From the NCBI RefSeq assembly GCF_027359355.1, contig NZ_CP114777.1, positions 1,798,001 through 1,862,000 on the forward strand: 64,000 nucleotides of DNA. Direction: 5' to 3'. The number at the start of each line of letters is the position of its first letter. The stretch's first letter is position 1. The stretch comes from Prochlorococcus marinus str. MIT 1214 (GTDB lineage: Bacteria > Cyanobacteriota > Cyanobacteriia > PCC-6307 > Cyanobiaceae). The position numbers and the translations under genes were made by a program. Below the pieces are notes generated by a model. The model was not told where the DNA came from, made no database searches, and saw only the letters and a program-made list of their open reading frames with translations. Positions 46,993-56,230 of this stretch are shown here, piece after piece.

Positions 46993-47286
46993 TTATTTTT
47001 TTGTTGGGTCAGGCAAAATGAAAGGAGGACAATCATTTAGTGAAGATTCTCCATAATTAGCATATTCTTTGTAACCTCCCATTTTTCCATTGGTTTTCAT
47101 TAAAGCACTTGTAAATGCCAACAAAAGAAAAACTGTTGGAGCACCAATGATTAAAGCTGCACCAAATAAATATCCAATTAAAAACTCTGGAAAAGTGTGA
47201 TTTCCAAGAAACTCATGAGTACCTAGAAAAAAGTCAATCATTTTAAACATGTCTAATGAAGCTGATAGTAAGTCATTGAAGTTCAC
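46993..47286 (-). CDS. Conserved small membrane protein, unknown (97 aa)
   Basis: A 97-residue protein with a single long hydrophobic segment (about residues 35-63), a short N-terminal polar region and a Gly/Tyr/Asn-rich tail (MGGYKEYANYGESS) ending in Pro-Lys. Its ATG overlaps the TGA of the NFACT gene (ATGA at 47283-47286), so it is translationally coupled to it. I do not recognise a family. Internal ATGs at residues 13 and 16 could be the real starts. Confidence 0.6.
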   Translation of the reverse strand: MNFNDLLSASLDMFKMIDFFLGTHEFLGNHTFPEFLIGYLFGAALIIGAPTVFLLLAFTSALMKTNGKMGGYKEYANYGESSLNDCPPFILPDPTKK

Positions 47287-48986
47287 TTCTGGTGGAAATA
47301 TTTCTCGGCTCTCTCAGCTTTTCCCCAAAGGACCTTCCCACCCCTATGACTAACAGTTCCAGGTAAGGAGCCTGATATCCTTTGCAGATTTTCAATTGGG
47401 ACCATAATTATTGGTGTAAGTTTGTTACCTCTACCACGGCTAAAAAAAGAAGCAAGATCAGCCGCTAATTGAATATCTTTCTCATTAATAAGTCCATTGG
47501 ATGATTTAAGTACAATATGGCTTCCAGGTGTTTCTTGAGCATGAAACCACAGATCTCCTTTTTTCCCTTTTCTTAGACTAATTAATTCGTTTTGCCTATT
47601 GTTAGAACCTATTTGAATCTTAATACCACTAGGACTTTGGATCTCTTTTATAGTTGCAACCTGATCCTTCTTCCTATTTGATTTAAACCTGGATGAATTT
47701 CTTTTTATGCAAATATATTCATCCACCTCTTCTTTAAGTTCAATAATTGAATCTAGTTTATTTTTATTAGCCTCATTATCCTCATACATTAATGAATCAA
47801 GAAATAATTCACAATATTCAATTTCTGATATTTTTTTCTTGTGAAAAATGATTCTATTTAGAATTGATTCCCGAGATCTTTTTTTTCTTTTGGCTTCTTT
47901 AAAAAGACTTTGAGACTCAATTATTTGCTTCTTTGTAGGAGACTGTAAAGTTAGAATATTATTAGCCTTATTTTGCATGGTTATATATTCAGAAATATTT
48001 TTAATTAATAATTCTTGCATTTCTAGTTTTCTAATTTCATCATTTTTTGACTTTTCTAGATCATGCTTTAATTTTTCTCTAATAGAAGTAATTTCCCTAT
48101 CTATAATCTTATTTGAATAGTATATGCCAAGGCTAAGACCAATTTTTGTTTTTTCAACCTTTGACTTTATTTTCCCCCAGACTACAAAATCAGTGGAGCT
48201 ATTGAAATTGATAGTGTAATTACTATTCTCAATATCTGATAGCCATTCCTTCCACCTTTTATATATTGCTTCCCATTGTTTTAATTCAATACTTGTTACC
48301 GATTGATTTATTAAATTAATTGCTTCATTGTAATTATTACTCGCAATTTGTAATGTTAGAGCTGGACTTATTCCTTGATAAGTGTCTTTTAGACTATTCT
48401 TGAATGTTGATGGAACCAAGCATATATTCTCTTTCCATGAATCAAATGATTCAGATATCTTAGGAACTAATCCTTTAAGTGGTGGTGGAGCTTTGTAAAG
48501 ATCTCCAGTCCCTATTGGTCTCAACCTTGAGTGTTTTTCTTTTATTTGTTTCCCAAGAGTAATTACTTTGCTTGATTTGTCTAAAAGTATAATATTGCTG
48601 TGTCTTCCCATCAATTCTACGACCATTTCTTTCTCAATTTCTTTACCAGGCCTGCTAGAAAATCTAAACCTTACTATTCTTTCAAACCCATTTTGTTGTA
48701 TCTCTAGCAGAGCTAAATTGACTAATAAATGTTTTAATTGTTTTGCTAATGTGCTTTTCTCACCATGTCTTTTTGGAGGTGGTATCTGGACTATTCTTGG
48801 GGACTCGGCAAGCCAGCTAATTTCTATCCATGTAAGTTTTTCTAGTGTTCTAAATCCTAATTGAAGAGTCTGTGAATCAGTTTGTTGTGCATTCTCAAAT
48901 CGACTTGGAACTATGTCCTGACTAAGTTCAAATACAACTGCTTTAAGGGTTGTTAAGTCCATTAATTGAATTGGAACTTTGTTCAT
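47283..48986 (-). CDS. NFACT family protein (RqcH/Rqc2-like, fibronectin-binding A)
   Basis: A 567-residue protein with the NFACT-N domain (MDLTTLKAVVFELSQDIVP...), a long coiled coil (about residues 290-430) and the C-terminal NFACT-R domain with the DLWFHAQETPGSHIVLKS signature. RqcH binds obstructed 50S subunits and adds alanine tails to stalled nascent chains, marking them for degradation. The ATG at 48986 has AAGGA about seven bases upstream. Diverges from gmk with a 68-bp gap. Known archaeal and bacterial homologues show this domain order. Confidence 0.9.
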   Translation of the reverse strand: MNKVPIQLMDLTTLKAVVFELSQDIVPSRFENAQQTDSQTLQLGFRTLEKLTWIEISWLAESPRIVQIPPPKRHGEKSTLAKQLKHLLVNLALLEIQQNGFERIVRFRFSSRPGKEIEKEMVVELMGRHSNIILLDKSSKVITLGKQIKEKHSRLRPIGTGDLYKAPPPLKGLVPKISESFDSWKENICLVPSTFKNSLKDTYQGISPALTLQIASNNYNEAINLINQSVTSIELKQWEAIYKRWKEWLSDIENSNYTINFNSSTDFVVWGKIKSKVEKTKIGLSLGIYYSNKIIDREITSIREKLKHDLEKSKNDEIRKLEMQELLIKNISEYITMQNKANNILTLQSPTKKQIIESQSLFKEAKRKKRSRESILNRIIFHKKKISEIEYCELFLDSLMYEDNEANKNKLDSIIELKEEVDEYICIKRNSSRFKSNRKKDQVATIKEIQSPSGIKIQIGSNNRQNELISLRKGKKGDLWFHAQETPGSHIVLKSSNGLINEKDIQLAADLASFFSRGRGNKLTPIIMVPIENLQRISGSLPGTVSHRGGKVLWGKAERAEKYFHQK

Positions 48987-49054
48987 TTATCATCCTTTTA
49001 AATTTATAAATAATGTAATTAACCTTTGGTAGGTAAATTAGATAGTATTTAGTT

Positions 49055-49621
49055 ATGTCATCTATAGGAAATCTTACTGTTCTTACTGGCCCAAGTGGGG
49101 TAGGTAAGGGAACAATTGTTAGGAAAATCCTCGAAAGCCATAGTGATGTATGGCTTTCTATTTCTGCCACTACTCGTAAACCAAGGTTGGGAGAAATTGA
49201 GGGAGAACATTATTTTTTCTTAGACAATAAAAAGTTTCAAGAAATAATTGATTGTGAGGGTTTTCTTGAGTGGGCTTCATTCTCTAATAATTTTTATGGA
49301 ACTCCAAAAAAAATAGTTAAAGAAAAAATAGAAAAAGGAACTAATGTTCTTCTTGAAATTGAATTAGAAGGAGCTCGACAAATTCGACAGTCTTTCCCCG
49401 AAGCATTACAAATATTTTTAGCACCACCAAATTTATATGAACTTGAAAAAAGAATTAGAGGTAGAGGTACTGAGAGCGAAGAATCTATTCGAGATCGTTT
49501 AGCAATAGCTAATAAGGAACTTATGGCCAGAAAAGAGTTTGATGCTGTAGTTATAAATGAAGATATAGAAAAAGCCTTCAAGGAAATTGAAGGCTTAATG
49601 GGATTGAAATTTAATAAATAA
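49055..49621 (+). CDS. gmk: Guanylate kinase
   Basis: A 188-residue kinase of the MAGUK/Gmk fold: P-loop GPSGVGKGTIV (residues 12-22), SATTRKPRLGE-x-GEHYFF, and the LID/GMP-binding segments through the TESEESIRDRLA region. It phosphorylates GMP to GDP. ATG start. The last 17 codons also contain a terminator for the opposite strand's psaJ-psaF unit. Confidence 0.97.
   Translation: MSSIGNLTVLTGPSGVGKGTIVRKILESHSDVWLSISATTRKPRLGEIEGEHYFFLDNKKFQEIIDCEGFLEWASFSNNFYGTPKKIVKEKIEKGTNVLLEIELEGARQIRQSFPEALQIFLAPPNLYELEKRIRGRGTESEESIRDRLAIANKELMARKEFDAVVINEDIEKAFKEIEGLMGLKFNK
49572..49596 (-). terminator. psaJ-psaF terminator inside the gmk 3' coding end
   Basis: Arms 49572-49581 and 49587-49596 are perfect 10-bp reverse complements around a five-base loop. 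On the minus strand the hairpin (AAGCCTTCAA / TTGAAGGCTT) is followed at once by a T run (TTTTTC), the standard intrinsic terminator layout. It lies 31 bp past the psaJ stop, so it should end the psaF-psaJ transcript while the same bases encode part of gmk. Confidence 0.8.
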
Positions 49622-49626
49622 TACTT

Positions 49627-49764
49627 TTAAAAAGACATTGGGTGGAAAAGTAAGTCTGGTACAAATCTATTAAATTCAACAATAATACCTGCTGTTAGAG
49701 CGATCCAAATCGTTGCCACGACTGGAGCTGATCTAAACCATTTAGTACGAAATAATTGAAACAT
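49627..49764 (-). CDS. psaJ: Photosystem I reaction centre subunit IX (PsaJ)
   Basis: A 45-residue single-helix protein ([20 protein letters not shown], helix about residues 13-30, then [13 protein letters not shown]). This matches PsaJ in sequence and size. It binds carotenoid/chlorophyll and stabilises PsaF and the docking side of PSI. It is downstream of psaF (43 bp) in the standard psaF-psaJ order. ATG start. Confidence 0.95.
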   Translation of the reverse strand: MFQLFRTKWFRSAPVVATIWIALTAGIIVEFNRFVPDLLFHPMSF

Positions 49765-49807
49765 GATTGAAAAACGAAGTGATTTTTGAAGTTAAATAGA
49801 TAACTTT

Positions 49808-50365
49808 TTAGCCTCTTGGCCCATTAAGAGAAACATTATTGTCTTTGTCTCTAAGTTCTCCATTCTTTCCTTCTCTATTTGCATGTAGTGGCCATGCAGC
49901 TCCTCTTTTTAAGCATTGCCAAGCTAAATCGGTATCAATAATGATCTCATATTCTGCAGCATTCTTTTTACCTCTTACGGCTCTTACATATTCCCTTCCT
50001 GACCAGCCAATAATTCCTGCAATATAAATGAACATTACTCCGGGAATAAGTAAGTCTCCTTCATGTCCTCTGTTAATCCATGCACCCCATGGTTCGATGG
50101 GAGGACCAATGATCAAATGAGGAAGTCCATCATCTCCACAAAGTGCTTTGCTGTATCTCTCAAATCTTTTTATAGCTTGATCAGTTGAAGCAGTGCTAGC
50201 TCTCTCCTGGAATCGAGCATTTTCAGAACAAGTAACTAGCGCAGAAGCTGTAAAATCTGTAGGGGCTCTATCAGCGTTTAAAGCTGGGCCTGGTCTTGCG
50301 TCTGCTATTGGTGCTATTCCTAGGAAAAGGAATGCTGATAGCAGGATTGATAAAAGACGACTCAT
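49808..50365 (-). CDS. psaF: Photosystem I reaction centre subunit III (PsaF)
   Basis: A 185-residue precursor with a cleavable signal (residues 1-23, ending ADA before Arg24) and a lumenal domain holding two cysteines that can pair (C47 and C75 region), then one membrane helix (PGVMFIYIAGIIGWSG). PsaF forms part of the electron-donor docking side of PSI. ATG start. It is the first gene of psaF-psaJ. Divergent from tsaD with 73 bp between. Confidence 0.97.
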   Translation of the reverse strand: MSRLLSILLSAFLFLGIAPIADARPGPALNADRAPTDFTASALVTCSENARFQERASTASTDQAIKRFERYSKALCGDDGLPHLIIGPPIEPWGAWINRGHEGDLLIPGVMFIYIAGIIGWSGREYVRAVRGKKNAAEYEIIIDTDLAWQCLKRGAAWPLHANREGKNGELRDKDNNVSLNGPRG

Positions 50366-50438
50366 GAGTTCTGATTTCTTCCTATTGTCCTGTTTTAATA
50401 GGATTTCAATATTAAACTTAGTTGATAACTAGACAATA

Positions 50439-51509
50439 ATGTCAATAATTTTATCCCTCGAAACAAGTTGTGACGAGTCCGCCGTGGCTCTCGTTTCAAA
50501 TGAAGAAGGAAAGATTGAATTGATAGCTCATGAAATGGCATCGCAAATTGAAGAACATGCTAATTGGGGAGGAGTTGTTCCGGAAATTGCTTCAAGAAGA
50601 CATTTAGAAAATCTTCCATTTTTAATTGAAGAGGTTTTTTCAAAATCAAAATTACAGATAAAAGATATAGATGCAGTAGCAGCAACTGTTACTCCAGGAT
50701 TAGCAGGTTCGCTTTTGGTTGGATCAATTACGGCAAGAACCTTGGCTAATTTGAATCAAATTCCATTTTTAGGAATTCATCATTTGGAGGGACATCTGTC
50801 ATCAATATATTTGTCAGAAAATCATCCTAAACCTCCTTTCTTAGTCTTATTGGTTAGTGGAGGTCATACTGAATTGATAAAAGTAGATCTTCAACATAAG
50901 TATCAACGTCTTGGTAGAAGTCATGATGATGCGGCTGGAGAAGCTTTTGATAAAGTTGCAAGACTGCTGGGACTTTCGTATCCAGGGGGGCCAGAAATTC
51001 AAAAAATAGCTAAATCTGGAGATCCCAAAAAATTCTTATTCCCAAAAGGGAGAGTTTCTAAACCTGAAGGTGGTTTTTATCCATATGACTTTTCTTTTAG
51101 TGGTTTGAAAACGGCTGTATTTCGCCAGATAGAAAAAATCAAGTCAGAAAATAAAAAATTACCAATAGCCGATATTGCTGCAAGTTTTGAACACGTAGTG
51201 GCTGAGGTTTTAGTAGACAGGAGCTTGCGATGTGTCCTTGATCAAGGTTTAAATTCTCTTGTTTTAGTTGGAGGAGTAGCTGCAAACTTGCGATTAAGGG
51301 AAATGATGCTTGCAAAAGCATCTGAAAATTCAATTAATATTTCTCTTGCGCCAATGGAATTTTGTACTGATAATGCGGCAATGATTGGGGCGGCAGCTTT
51401 GTTAAGATTATCTTCAAATAATATTAAAAGTTCAATGGAACTTGGTGTTTCCGCTCGTTGGCCTTTAGAAAAATCAGATTTACTTTATGATTGCAATCCA
51501 CCTTTTTAA
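50439..51509 (+). CDS. tsaD: tRNA N6-adenosine threonylcarbamoyltransferase
   Basis: A 356-residue ASKHA-fold protein. Metal-binding His residues are in [10 protein letters not shown] (about residue 110), with SGGHTEL and the YPGGPEIQ segment, and [11 protein letters not shown] near the C-terminus. It installs t6A37 in tRNAs that read ANN codons, together with TsaB and TsaE. ATG start. Normal length. Formerly called Gcp or YgjD. Confidence 0.98.
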   Translation: MSIILSLETSCDESAVALVSNEEGKIELIAHEMASQIEEHANWGGVVPEIASRRHLENLPFLIEEVFSKSKLQIKDIDAVAATVTPGLAGSLLVGSITARTLANLNQIPFLGIHHLEGHLSSIYLSENHPKPPFLVLLVSGGHTELIKVDLQHKYQRLGRSHDDAAGEAFDKVARLLGLSYPGGPEIQKIAKSGDPKKFLFPKGRVSKPEGGFYPYDFSFSGLKTAVFRQIEKIKSENKKLPIADIAASFEHVVAEVLVDRSLRCVLDQGLNSLVLVGGVAANLRLREMMLAKASENSINISLAPMEFCTDNAAMIGAAALLRLSSNNIKSSMELGVSARWPLEKSDLLYDCNPPF

Positions 51510-51536
51510 TCAATATTTTTAAGCTTTGAATTATTT

Positions 51537-51719
51537 ATGTCTTTAAAACAAACAGATAAAGCAAATAAATCAACTAAGCTTGCAAGCTCAAGTGAACTTA
51601 ATTCATGGAAAAGAGGATTCACTCCACAAGCTGAGATATGGAATGGCAGAATAGCAATTTTAGGTTTGATTGTTTTATTAACAACCCTTTTAATATCAAA
51701 TTCAATTTTTTCTGGCTAG
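51537..51719 (+). CDS. hli: High-light-inducible protein (Hli, one-helix LHC-family)
   Basis: A 60-residue single-helix chlorophyll-binding protein. The motif AEIWNGRIAILG places Glu33, Asn36 and Arg38 in the E-x-x-N-G-R pattern that binds chlorophyll. Hlips protect photosystem II and chlorophyll synthesis under high light or stress. This one has a longer hydrophilic N-terminus (about 30 residues). ATG start, 27 bp after tsaD. An AT-only hairpin follows the stop. Confidence 0.94.
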   Translation: MSLKQTDKANKSTKLASSSELNSWKRGFTPQAEIWNGRIAILGLIVLLTTLLISNSIFSG

Positions 51720-51720
51720 A

Positions 51721-51748
51721 AAATATTATTAGTTTTATAATAATATTT
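51721..51748 (+). terminator. AT-only hairpin after hli (possible terminator)
   Basis: Arms 51721-51731 and 51738-51748 are perfect 11-bp reverse complements with a six-base loop, starting two bases after the hli stop. The stem has no G or C, so it is a weak structure for termination, but its position at the gene end and exact arm match make a 3'-end or mRNA-stability role possible. Confidence 0.45.
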
Positions 51749-51764
51749 AGTTCTAATTATTTGG

Positions 51765-52286
51765 TTGTCATTTTGCTTATTTAGTGAATGCGGATTTTAT
51801 CGATGGATTTTAAAAAGAGAGTTGTTAAGTGGTAAAAAGACGGTAGTTTTTATTGGCTTGAATCCTTCAAAAGCCAATTTATCGAATAACGATAGGACTC
51901 TCACAAGGATAATTAATTTTTGTTCGAGGTGGAATTACAGAAATATCTATATTGTTAATCTATTTGGCCTGATTTCAAAGTCTCCTGTTCAACTATTAAA
52001 AAGCAATGATCCAGTGGGTCAAAATAATGATTTAATCATTTTAAAATCATTAGAATTTTGGCGGGAAAATACTAATTGCGACCTCTGGTTAGGATGGGGT
52101 GATAAAGGTCAATTAAATGGACGTGATCGTAAAGTTCTAAAACTAATTAAAAATTTTTCAAATTTCAAGTCAAAAGAAAATAATTATTCTAATCGTGTTT
52201 TAACTCTTGGGCTTAGCAAAAAAGGAAATCCTCGACACCCTCTCTATATGCCTAATCAATCTTTCCTAAGAAAATTTGATCTGTAA
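51765..52286 (+). CDS. DUF1643-family protein
   Basis: A 173-residue protein resembling the DUF1643 family: VVFIGLNPSKANLSNNDRTLTRI in the N-terminal half, VNLFGLISKSP and LWLGWGDKG in the middle, and a conserved RHPLYM near the end. The function is unknown; the family is found in bacteria and phages. TTG start at 51765 with no ATG option. No clear relation to the neighbours. Confidence 0.8.
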   Translation: MSFCLFSECGFYRWILKRELLSGKKTVVFIGLNPSKANLSNNDRTLTRIINFCSRWNYRNIYIVNLFGLISKSPVQLLKSNDPVGQNNDLIILKSLEFWRENTNCDLWLGWGDKGQLNGRDRKVLKLIKNFSNFKSKENNYSNRVLTLGLSKKGNPRHPLYMPNQSFLRKFDL

Positions 52287-52457
52287 TTTATATTTTGTTT
52301 TCTCAGTTATTTTCTAAATTAGAAATGTATAAATAATATTTGGATTGAAAGGGTTGCTATTGTATAAGAATATGTAAGTAAAATCATCTCATTAACTTAT
52401 TTATTTTCTTAGGTAGATTTAATGGATACTCTCTTATGTCTACATTGCTAGTTATTC

Positions 52458-53702
52458 ATGACTCCTGAGAGGCTGGGCTTGCTTTGGGGTATCACAGTTT
52501 TTTCTGGAGCTGGAGCAAGATTATTATCAGTACTAACAGGACTTCCTGGGGTAGTTTTATTGTTGCTATCTGGCTTGTTGATTGGGAGGTCAGGACTTGG
52601 ATTGGTTGAACCTTTAGATCTAGGAAAAGGATTGGAGACAATAGTTGGTTTATTGGTAAGCCTTGTTTTATTTGATGGTGGCTTAAATCTTCGATTTCCT
52701 GGGGGGACAATTAAGTCAATAGTTCTAAGAATTTCTTCAATAAGATTAATTATTTCATTGGCAGCCGGATTTTTTGCCGCGCATTGGTTTGCAGGGCTTG
52801 GTTGGTCCGTAGCAGGTGTTTACAGCGCAATTGTTCTTGCTACTGGACCAACTGTTGTAACACCATTAGTTCGACAAATTCGACTCGCATCCCCATTAAG
52901 TGAAGTGCTTGAAGCTGAAGGTTTGATCCTAGAACCCATAGGAGCGGTGTTAGCACTTTTATTGTTAGAGCTTGTTGTAGGAGATCTGCATGGCTGGAGA
53001 GAGCTACTCCTTGGTTTACTTTCAAGGCTTGGTGGAGGCGTTCTAATTGGTTCAATAGCAGGCCTATTGTTATCAGAAGGTTTGAAGCGCTTACGATCCG
53101 AACCTTATATTGGGATCAGATTGCAACTTACTCTTGGGGTAATTTTTTTACTTTATGGAGTATGCGAATGGTTATTACCTGAATCAGGATTGCCTGCATC
53201 TGTTGCCGCAGGTTTTGTTGTCGGACAAAGACCTTCTACTCAGGCGAATGAGCTTGATAAATTAATAAGAGAATTAGCTCAGTTAGCGATAACTATGCTT
53301 TTCCCTCTTCTTGCTGCAGACGTTTCATGGGGGGAACTAAGTCCATTGGGGTGGGGAGGTATAACTTGTGTACTTTTTTTGATGATCGTAGTAAGGCCAA
53401 TAGCTATTGCGATAGCAACATTTGGATTACCTCTTGAAAACAAACAAAGATTATTTCTTGGTTGGTTAGCTCCTCGTGGAATAGTCACTGCCGCAGTGGC
53501 TTCTTTATTTTCCATTAGATTGGAACAGGCAGGTGTCTTAGGAGCTGGAAAACTTCAAGGATTAGTTTTTTTAACAATATTGATGACAGTAGGTATACAA
53601 GGCTTAACAGCTCAACCTTTGGCGAAAATATTGGGTTTATTGGATGAAGATAAAGATCTAGATAAACCGACTAATTCGGGATCTATCTTTACTGAATCTT
53701 GA
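52458..53702 (+). CDS. Sodium/proton antiporter, CPA1/NhaP-like
   Basis: A 414-residue membrane protein with about 12 to 13 helices. The conserved helices contain [10 protein letters not shown], the unwound-helix [12 protein letters not shown] and the [14 protein letters not shown] segment (the place of the Asp pair in related antiporters), and [16 protein letters not shown] near the C-terminus. It most likely exchanges sodium for protons, important for a marine cell. ATG start. The last 45 bp overlap the convergent gltX end. Confidence 0.9.
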   Translation: MTPERLGLLWGITVFSGAGARLLSVLTGLPGVVLLLLSGLLIGRSGLGLVEPLDLGKGLETIVGLLVSLVLFDGGLNLRFPGGTIKSIVLRISSIRLIISLAAGFFAAHWFAGLGWSVAGVYSAIVLATGPTVVTPLVRQIRLASPLSEVLEAEGLILEPIGAVLALLLLELVVGDLHGWRELLLGLLSRLGGGVLIGSIAGLLLSEGLKRLRSEPYIGIRLQLTLGVIFLLYGVCEWLLPESGLPASVAAGFVVGQRPSTQANELDKLIRELAQLAITMLFPLLAADVSWGELSPLGWGGITCVLFLMIVVRPIAIAIATFGLPLENKQRLFLGWLAPRGIVTAAVASLFSIRLEQAGVLGAGKLQGLVFLTILMTVGIQGLTAQPLAKILGLLDEDKDLDKPTNSGSIFTES

Positions 53703-55088
53703 GAGTAAAATCCAACTTTGAATTAAATCAGGCCCATTCAGAGTTCCAAATAGCGCAGCTCTAAGACTTTTCATAACAAGACCTTTTTTTACTTCGCAGT
53801 TTTTTGTAGTTTGATTTATTAAATTAAACGCTTCCTCTTTGGAAAAGGATGCAGCATCTGAGTTTTCCAACTTTTGAAGGATAAACTTTAAAACTATTTT
53901 TGCTTCTTTTATTTCCAATTGCTTTTTGCCATCATCACTTAATTCCGGCTCTTCAAAAAAAGGCTTAGCCTGAGTAACTCCATCATTAATAAGAACCAGG
54001 GATGGTCCTATTAGCTCTAAGAGATGGATTCCCCATTCTTTACTTGGAAGATGCCATCCATTTTCTTTAAACAAAGGATCTAAATACTCTAATAAAGTTT
54101 CGACTGACATTTCATGTATTACTTGAGAGTTGAGCCAGTTCAATTTGTCCCAATCAAATTTTGCTGAAGCTTTATTAACCTTTTTAAAACTGAAAATCTT
54201 TGAAATTTCTGAAATTTTAAATCTTTCATTTATTCCTTCTGGAACAGACCAGCCAAGAAGAGTCATATAATTTGCCATTGCCTCAGATGTATACCCCATT
54301 TCTTTGAATTCAGAAATTGAAGTAACCCCATCCCTTTTTGAAAGTTTTTTACCTTCAGAATTAAGAATTAAAGGAGTATGAGCGAAAACTGGAATGTTTA
54401 GATCAAGAGCTTCGTAAAGAAGTATTTGCTTTGCGGTATTAGCAAGATGATCTTCTCCCCTTATTACATGAGAGATTTTCATTGCAGAATCATCTGCTAC
54501 AACTACTAAATTGTACAATGGATCACCAATTGAATTTGCTGGTGCTCTTCTCGCGATGACCATGTCACCGCCTAAATCTTTACCACTCCAAGTCATTTTT
54601 CCTCGGATTAAGTCATTCCATGAAATTAATTTTTCATCACTGATTTTGAATCTGATAACAGGTTCTCTTCCAGCCTTTATAAATTCTGATTCTTGCTCTG
54701 GAGTTAAGTTTCTGTGCCTATTGTCGTATTTTGGAGCTAATCCATTTCGCTTTTGAGTTTCTCTCATTTCTTCTAGTTCAGCTTCTGATGCATAACACTT
54801 GTAAGCAAATCCTTTATCTATAAGAGTTTTTATAACTTGTTTATGTTCATTTACTCTTTCGCTTTGAATTGTTGGGGATTCATCCCAGTTGATTCCTAGC
54901 CACTCGAGCCCGTCATATATGTTCTTTATATATTCTTCTTTTGATCTTTCAATATCAGTATCTTCAATTCTTAAGAGAAAAGTTCCACCTTCTTTTTTTG
55001 CAAATAGCCAGTTAAATAGAGCCGTTCTTGCTGTTCCTAGATGAAGTGTTCCCGTTGGACTTGGTGCCAACCTTACCCTAACTTTCAA
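53658..55088 (-). CDS. gltX: Glutamyl-tRNA synthetase
   Basis: A 476-residue class-I synthetase. The HIGH-type motif is in [20 protein letters not shown] (residues 8-27) and the KMSKS-type motif is KLSKRDG (about residue 245). It charges tRNA-Glu and in cyanobacteria usually also tRNA-Gln for later transamidation. Glu-tRNA also feeds tetrapyrrole synthesis through HemA and HemL (hemL is at 61793). TTG start. The antiporter gene overlaps the 3' end. tRNA-Asp follows upstream. Confidence 0.98.
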   Translation of the reverse strand: MKVRVRLAPSPTGTLHLGTARTALFNWLFAKKEGGTFLLRIEDTDIERSKEEYIKNIYDGLEWLGINWDESPTIQSERVNEHKQVIKTLIDKGFAYKCYASEAELEEMRETQKRNGLAPKYDNRHRNLTPEQESEFIKAGREPVIRFKISDEKLISWNDLIRGKMTWSGKDLGGDMVIARRAPANSIGDPLYNLVVVADDSAMKISHVIRGEDHLANTAKQILLYEALDLNIPVFAHTPLILNSEGKKLSKRDGVTSISEFKEMGYTSEAMANYMTLLGWSVPEGINERFKISEISKIFSFKKVNKASAKFDWDKLNWLNSQVIHEMSVETLLEYLDPLFKENGWHLPSKEWGIHLLELIGPSLVLINDGVTQAKPFFEEPELSDDGKKQLEIKEAKIVLKFILQKLENSDAASFSKEEAFNLINQTTKNCEVKKGLVMKSLRAALFGTLNGPDLIQSWILLSRFSKDRSRISRFI

Positions 55089-55109
55089 AGCTCTAATTCG
55101 ATTTAGTTA

Positions 55110-55183
55110 CGGGACCGACGGGATTCGAACCCGCAACTTCCGCCGTGACAGGGCGGTGCTCTAACCAGTTGAACTACGGTCCC
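55110..55183 (-). tRNA. trnD: tRNA-Asp (anticodon GTC)
   Basis: A 74-base cloverleaf on the minus strand. The acceptor stem pairs GGGACCG with CGGTCCC, followed by the discriminator G; the T arm contains GTTCGAAT and the anticodon loop reads CTGTCAC with anticodon GTC. The CCA end is not encoded. Located just upstream of gltX in the same direction. Confidence 0.97.
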
Positions 55184-55384
55184 AGTTTTAGGCCTTAAAA
55201 AGGATTTTATCTTTTATTAGAAATCCTTTGTATTGACCCAATGAGTATCATCCTAAAAATGCCCTCTAGTCAACTAAGAATTAATATTGTTGACTTGGGA
55301 AAACTAACTTTATAAGGTTTTTTTCAATCTAATTCTCTATCAAGAGAGATGCTCATGAAATAAAACTAAATAAGTAGATGACTT

Positions 55385-55573
55385 TTAAGGACGGAAACCT
55401 GCAGGCTCTATGAGCCTAACCTGATTCCCACGAGCTGTGAACTCGCGGCCTTGGTCGCTTTGAACTACTACACGGCCACCTGATTTTACACGAATAACTC
55501 GAGCCCTGACCCAGCCTAATGCGGCTGACTCAAGAACTTTTACGACATCGCCAGGTTGAAGATCCAACTCCAT
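55385..55573 (-). CDS. Small KOW/SH3-like protein (62 aa), GC-rich
   Basis: A 62-residue protein beginning MELDLQPGDVVKVLE, with VRARVIRVKSGGRVVVQSD and a GNQVRLIEP end. The alternating beta pattern and Gly-Asp-Val-Val-Lys-Val opening resemble KOW or SH3-like barrels that bind RNA or protein, as in several ribosomal proteins. By my count the gene is about 51% G+C, clearly above its surroundings. It sits between tRNA-Asp and tRNA-Trp in the same orientation. Not assigned to a known family with confidence. Confidence 0.7.
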   Translation of the reverse strand: MELDLQPGDVVKVLESAALGWVRARVIRVKSGGRVVVQSDQGREFTARGNQVRLIEPAGFRP

Positions 55574-55608
55574 TCTTTAAAAAAGTAACTGCAGAAAGGG
55601 TTTTCGAA

Positions 55609-55681
55609 CGCGCCGTGGAGGACTTGAACCCCCGACATCAGGTTTTGGAGACCTGCGTTCTACCAACTGAACTAACGGCGC
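55609..55681 (-). tRNA. trnW: tRNA-Trp (anticodon CCA)
   Basis: A 73-base cloverleaf on the minus strand, with acceptor stem GCGCCGT paired with ACGGCGC and a G discriminator. The anticodon loop CTCCAAA holds CCA, for tryptophan. Downstream of rplS. The CCA end is not encoded. Confidence 0.97.
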
Positions 55682-55697
55682 ATTTTATATACCCTTT

Positions 55698-55720
55698 AAG
55701 TCATTGTTGGCCAATGACTT
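55698..55720. repeat. Inverted repeat between rplS and tRNA-Trp
   Basis: Arms 55698-55706 and 55712-55720 are perfect 9-bp reverse complements around a five-base loop. On the minus strand it is followed by AAAGGG and not by a T run, so it is an unlikely strong terminator. It may be a processing site or attenuator between the rplS message and tRNA-Trp. Confidence 0.55.
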
Positions 55721-55741
55721 TTGATTGAGGAGGCCGAAACC

Positions 55742-56230
55742 TCAGCGGTCGAAGCGCTGCTTTACGCGTGTGGCTTTGCCCACTCGCTCACGCAGATAGA
55801 AAAGCTTCGCTCTTCTTACTTTACCTCGGCGTTCAACCTTAATGGATGCAACTTGTGGACTGTGAACCAGAAAAATTCTTTCAACTCCTATTCCTTGGAA
55901 AATTCTCCTGACTGTAATTGTTTGATGAATTCCTCCATGTCTCTTTGCTATTACAACACCCTCGTAGGGCTGAACCCTCTCCTTGTTGCCTTCACTTATG
56001 CGGACACCAACACGAACTGTATCTCCTACGTAAATATCAGGGAGACCTTTTCTTTGTTGTGCGTCTTCAAAAGTCTTTATTATTTCTGCAGGAGAGAGCT
56101 TTTGAATTGGAACTTTCTTACCTTTAGATTTTGTTTCAGAAGCAATTTTTACTTCAGACTTCTCTGAGGCATTTGATTCATCTTCAACTTTTACCTCTTC
56201 TGATGAGGGTTCTTTCGAATCAACGGACAT
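55742..56230 (-). CDS. rplS: 50S ribosomal protein L19, with N-terminal acidic/basic extension
   Basis: L19 core from about residue 47 ([33 protein letters not shown]) to the end ([16 protein letters not shown]). It lies at the 30S-50S interface. The usual protein is about 115 residues; here 162, because the N-terminus carries about 45 residues rich in Glu, Lys and Ser that look disordered. The start is uncertain: ATG 56230 is preferred over GTG 56233 and TTG 56236. The gene precedes tRNA-Trp. Confidence 0.95.
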   Translation of the reverse strand: MSVDSKEPSSEEVKVEDESNASEKSEVKIASETKSKGKKVPIQKLSPAEIIKTFEDAQQRKGLPDIYVGDTVRVGVRISEGNKERVQPYEGVVIAKRHGGIHQTITVRRIFQGIGVERIFLVHSPQVASIKVERRGKVRRAKLFYLRERVGKATRVKQRFDR

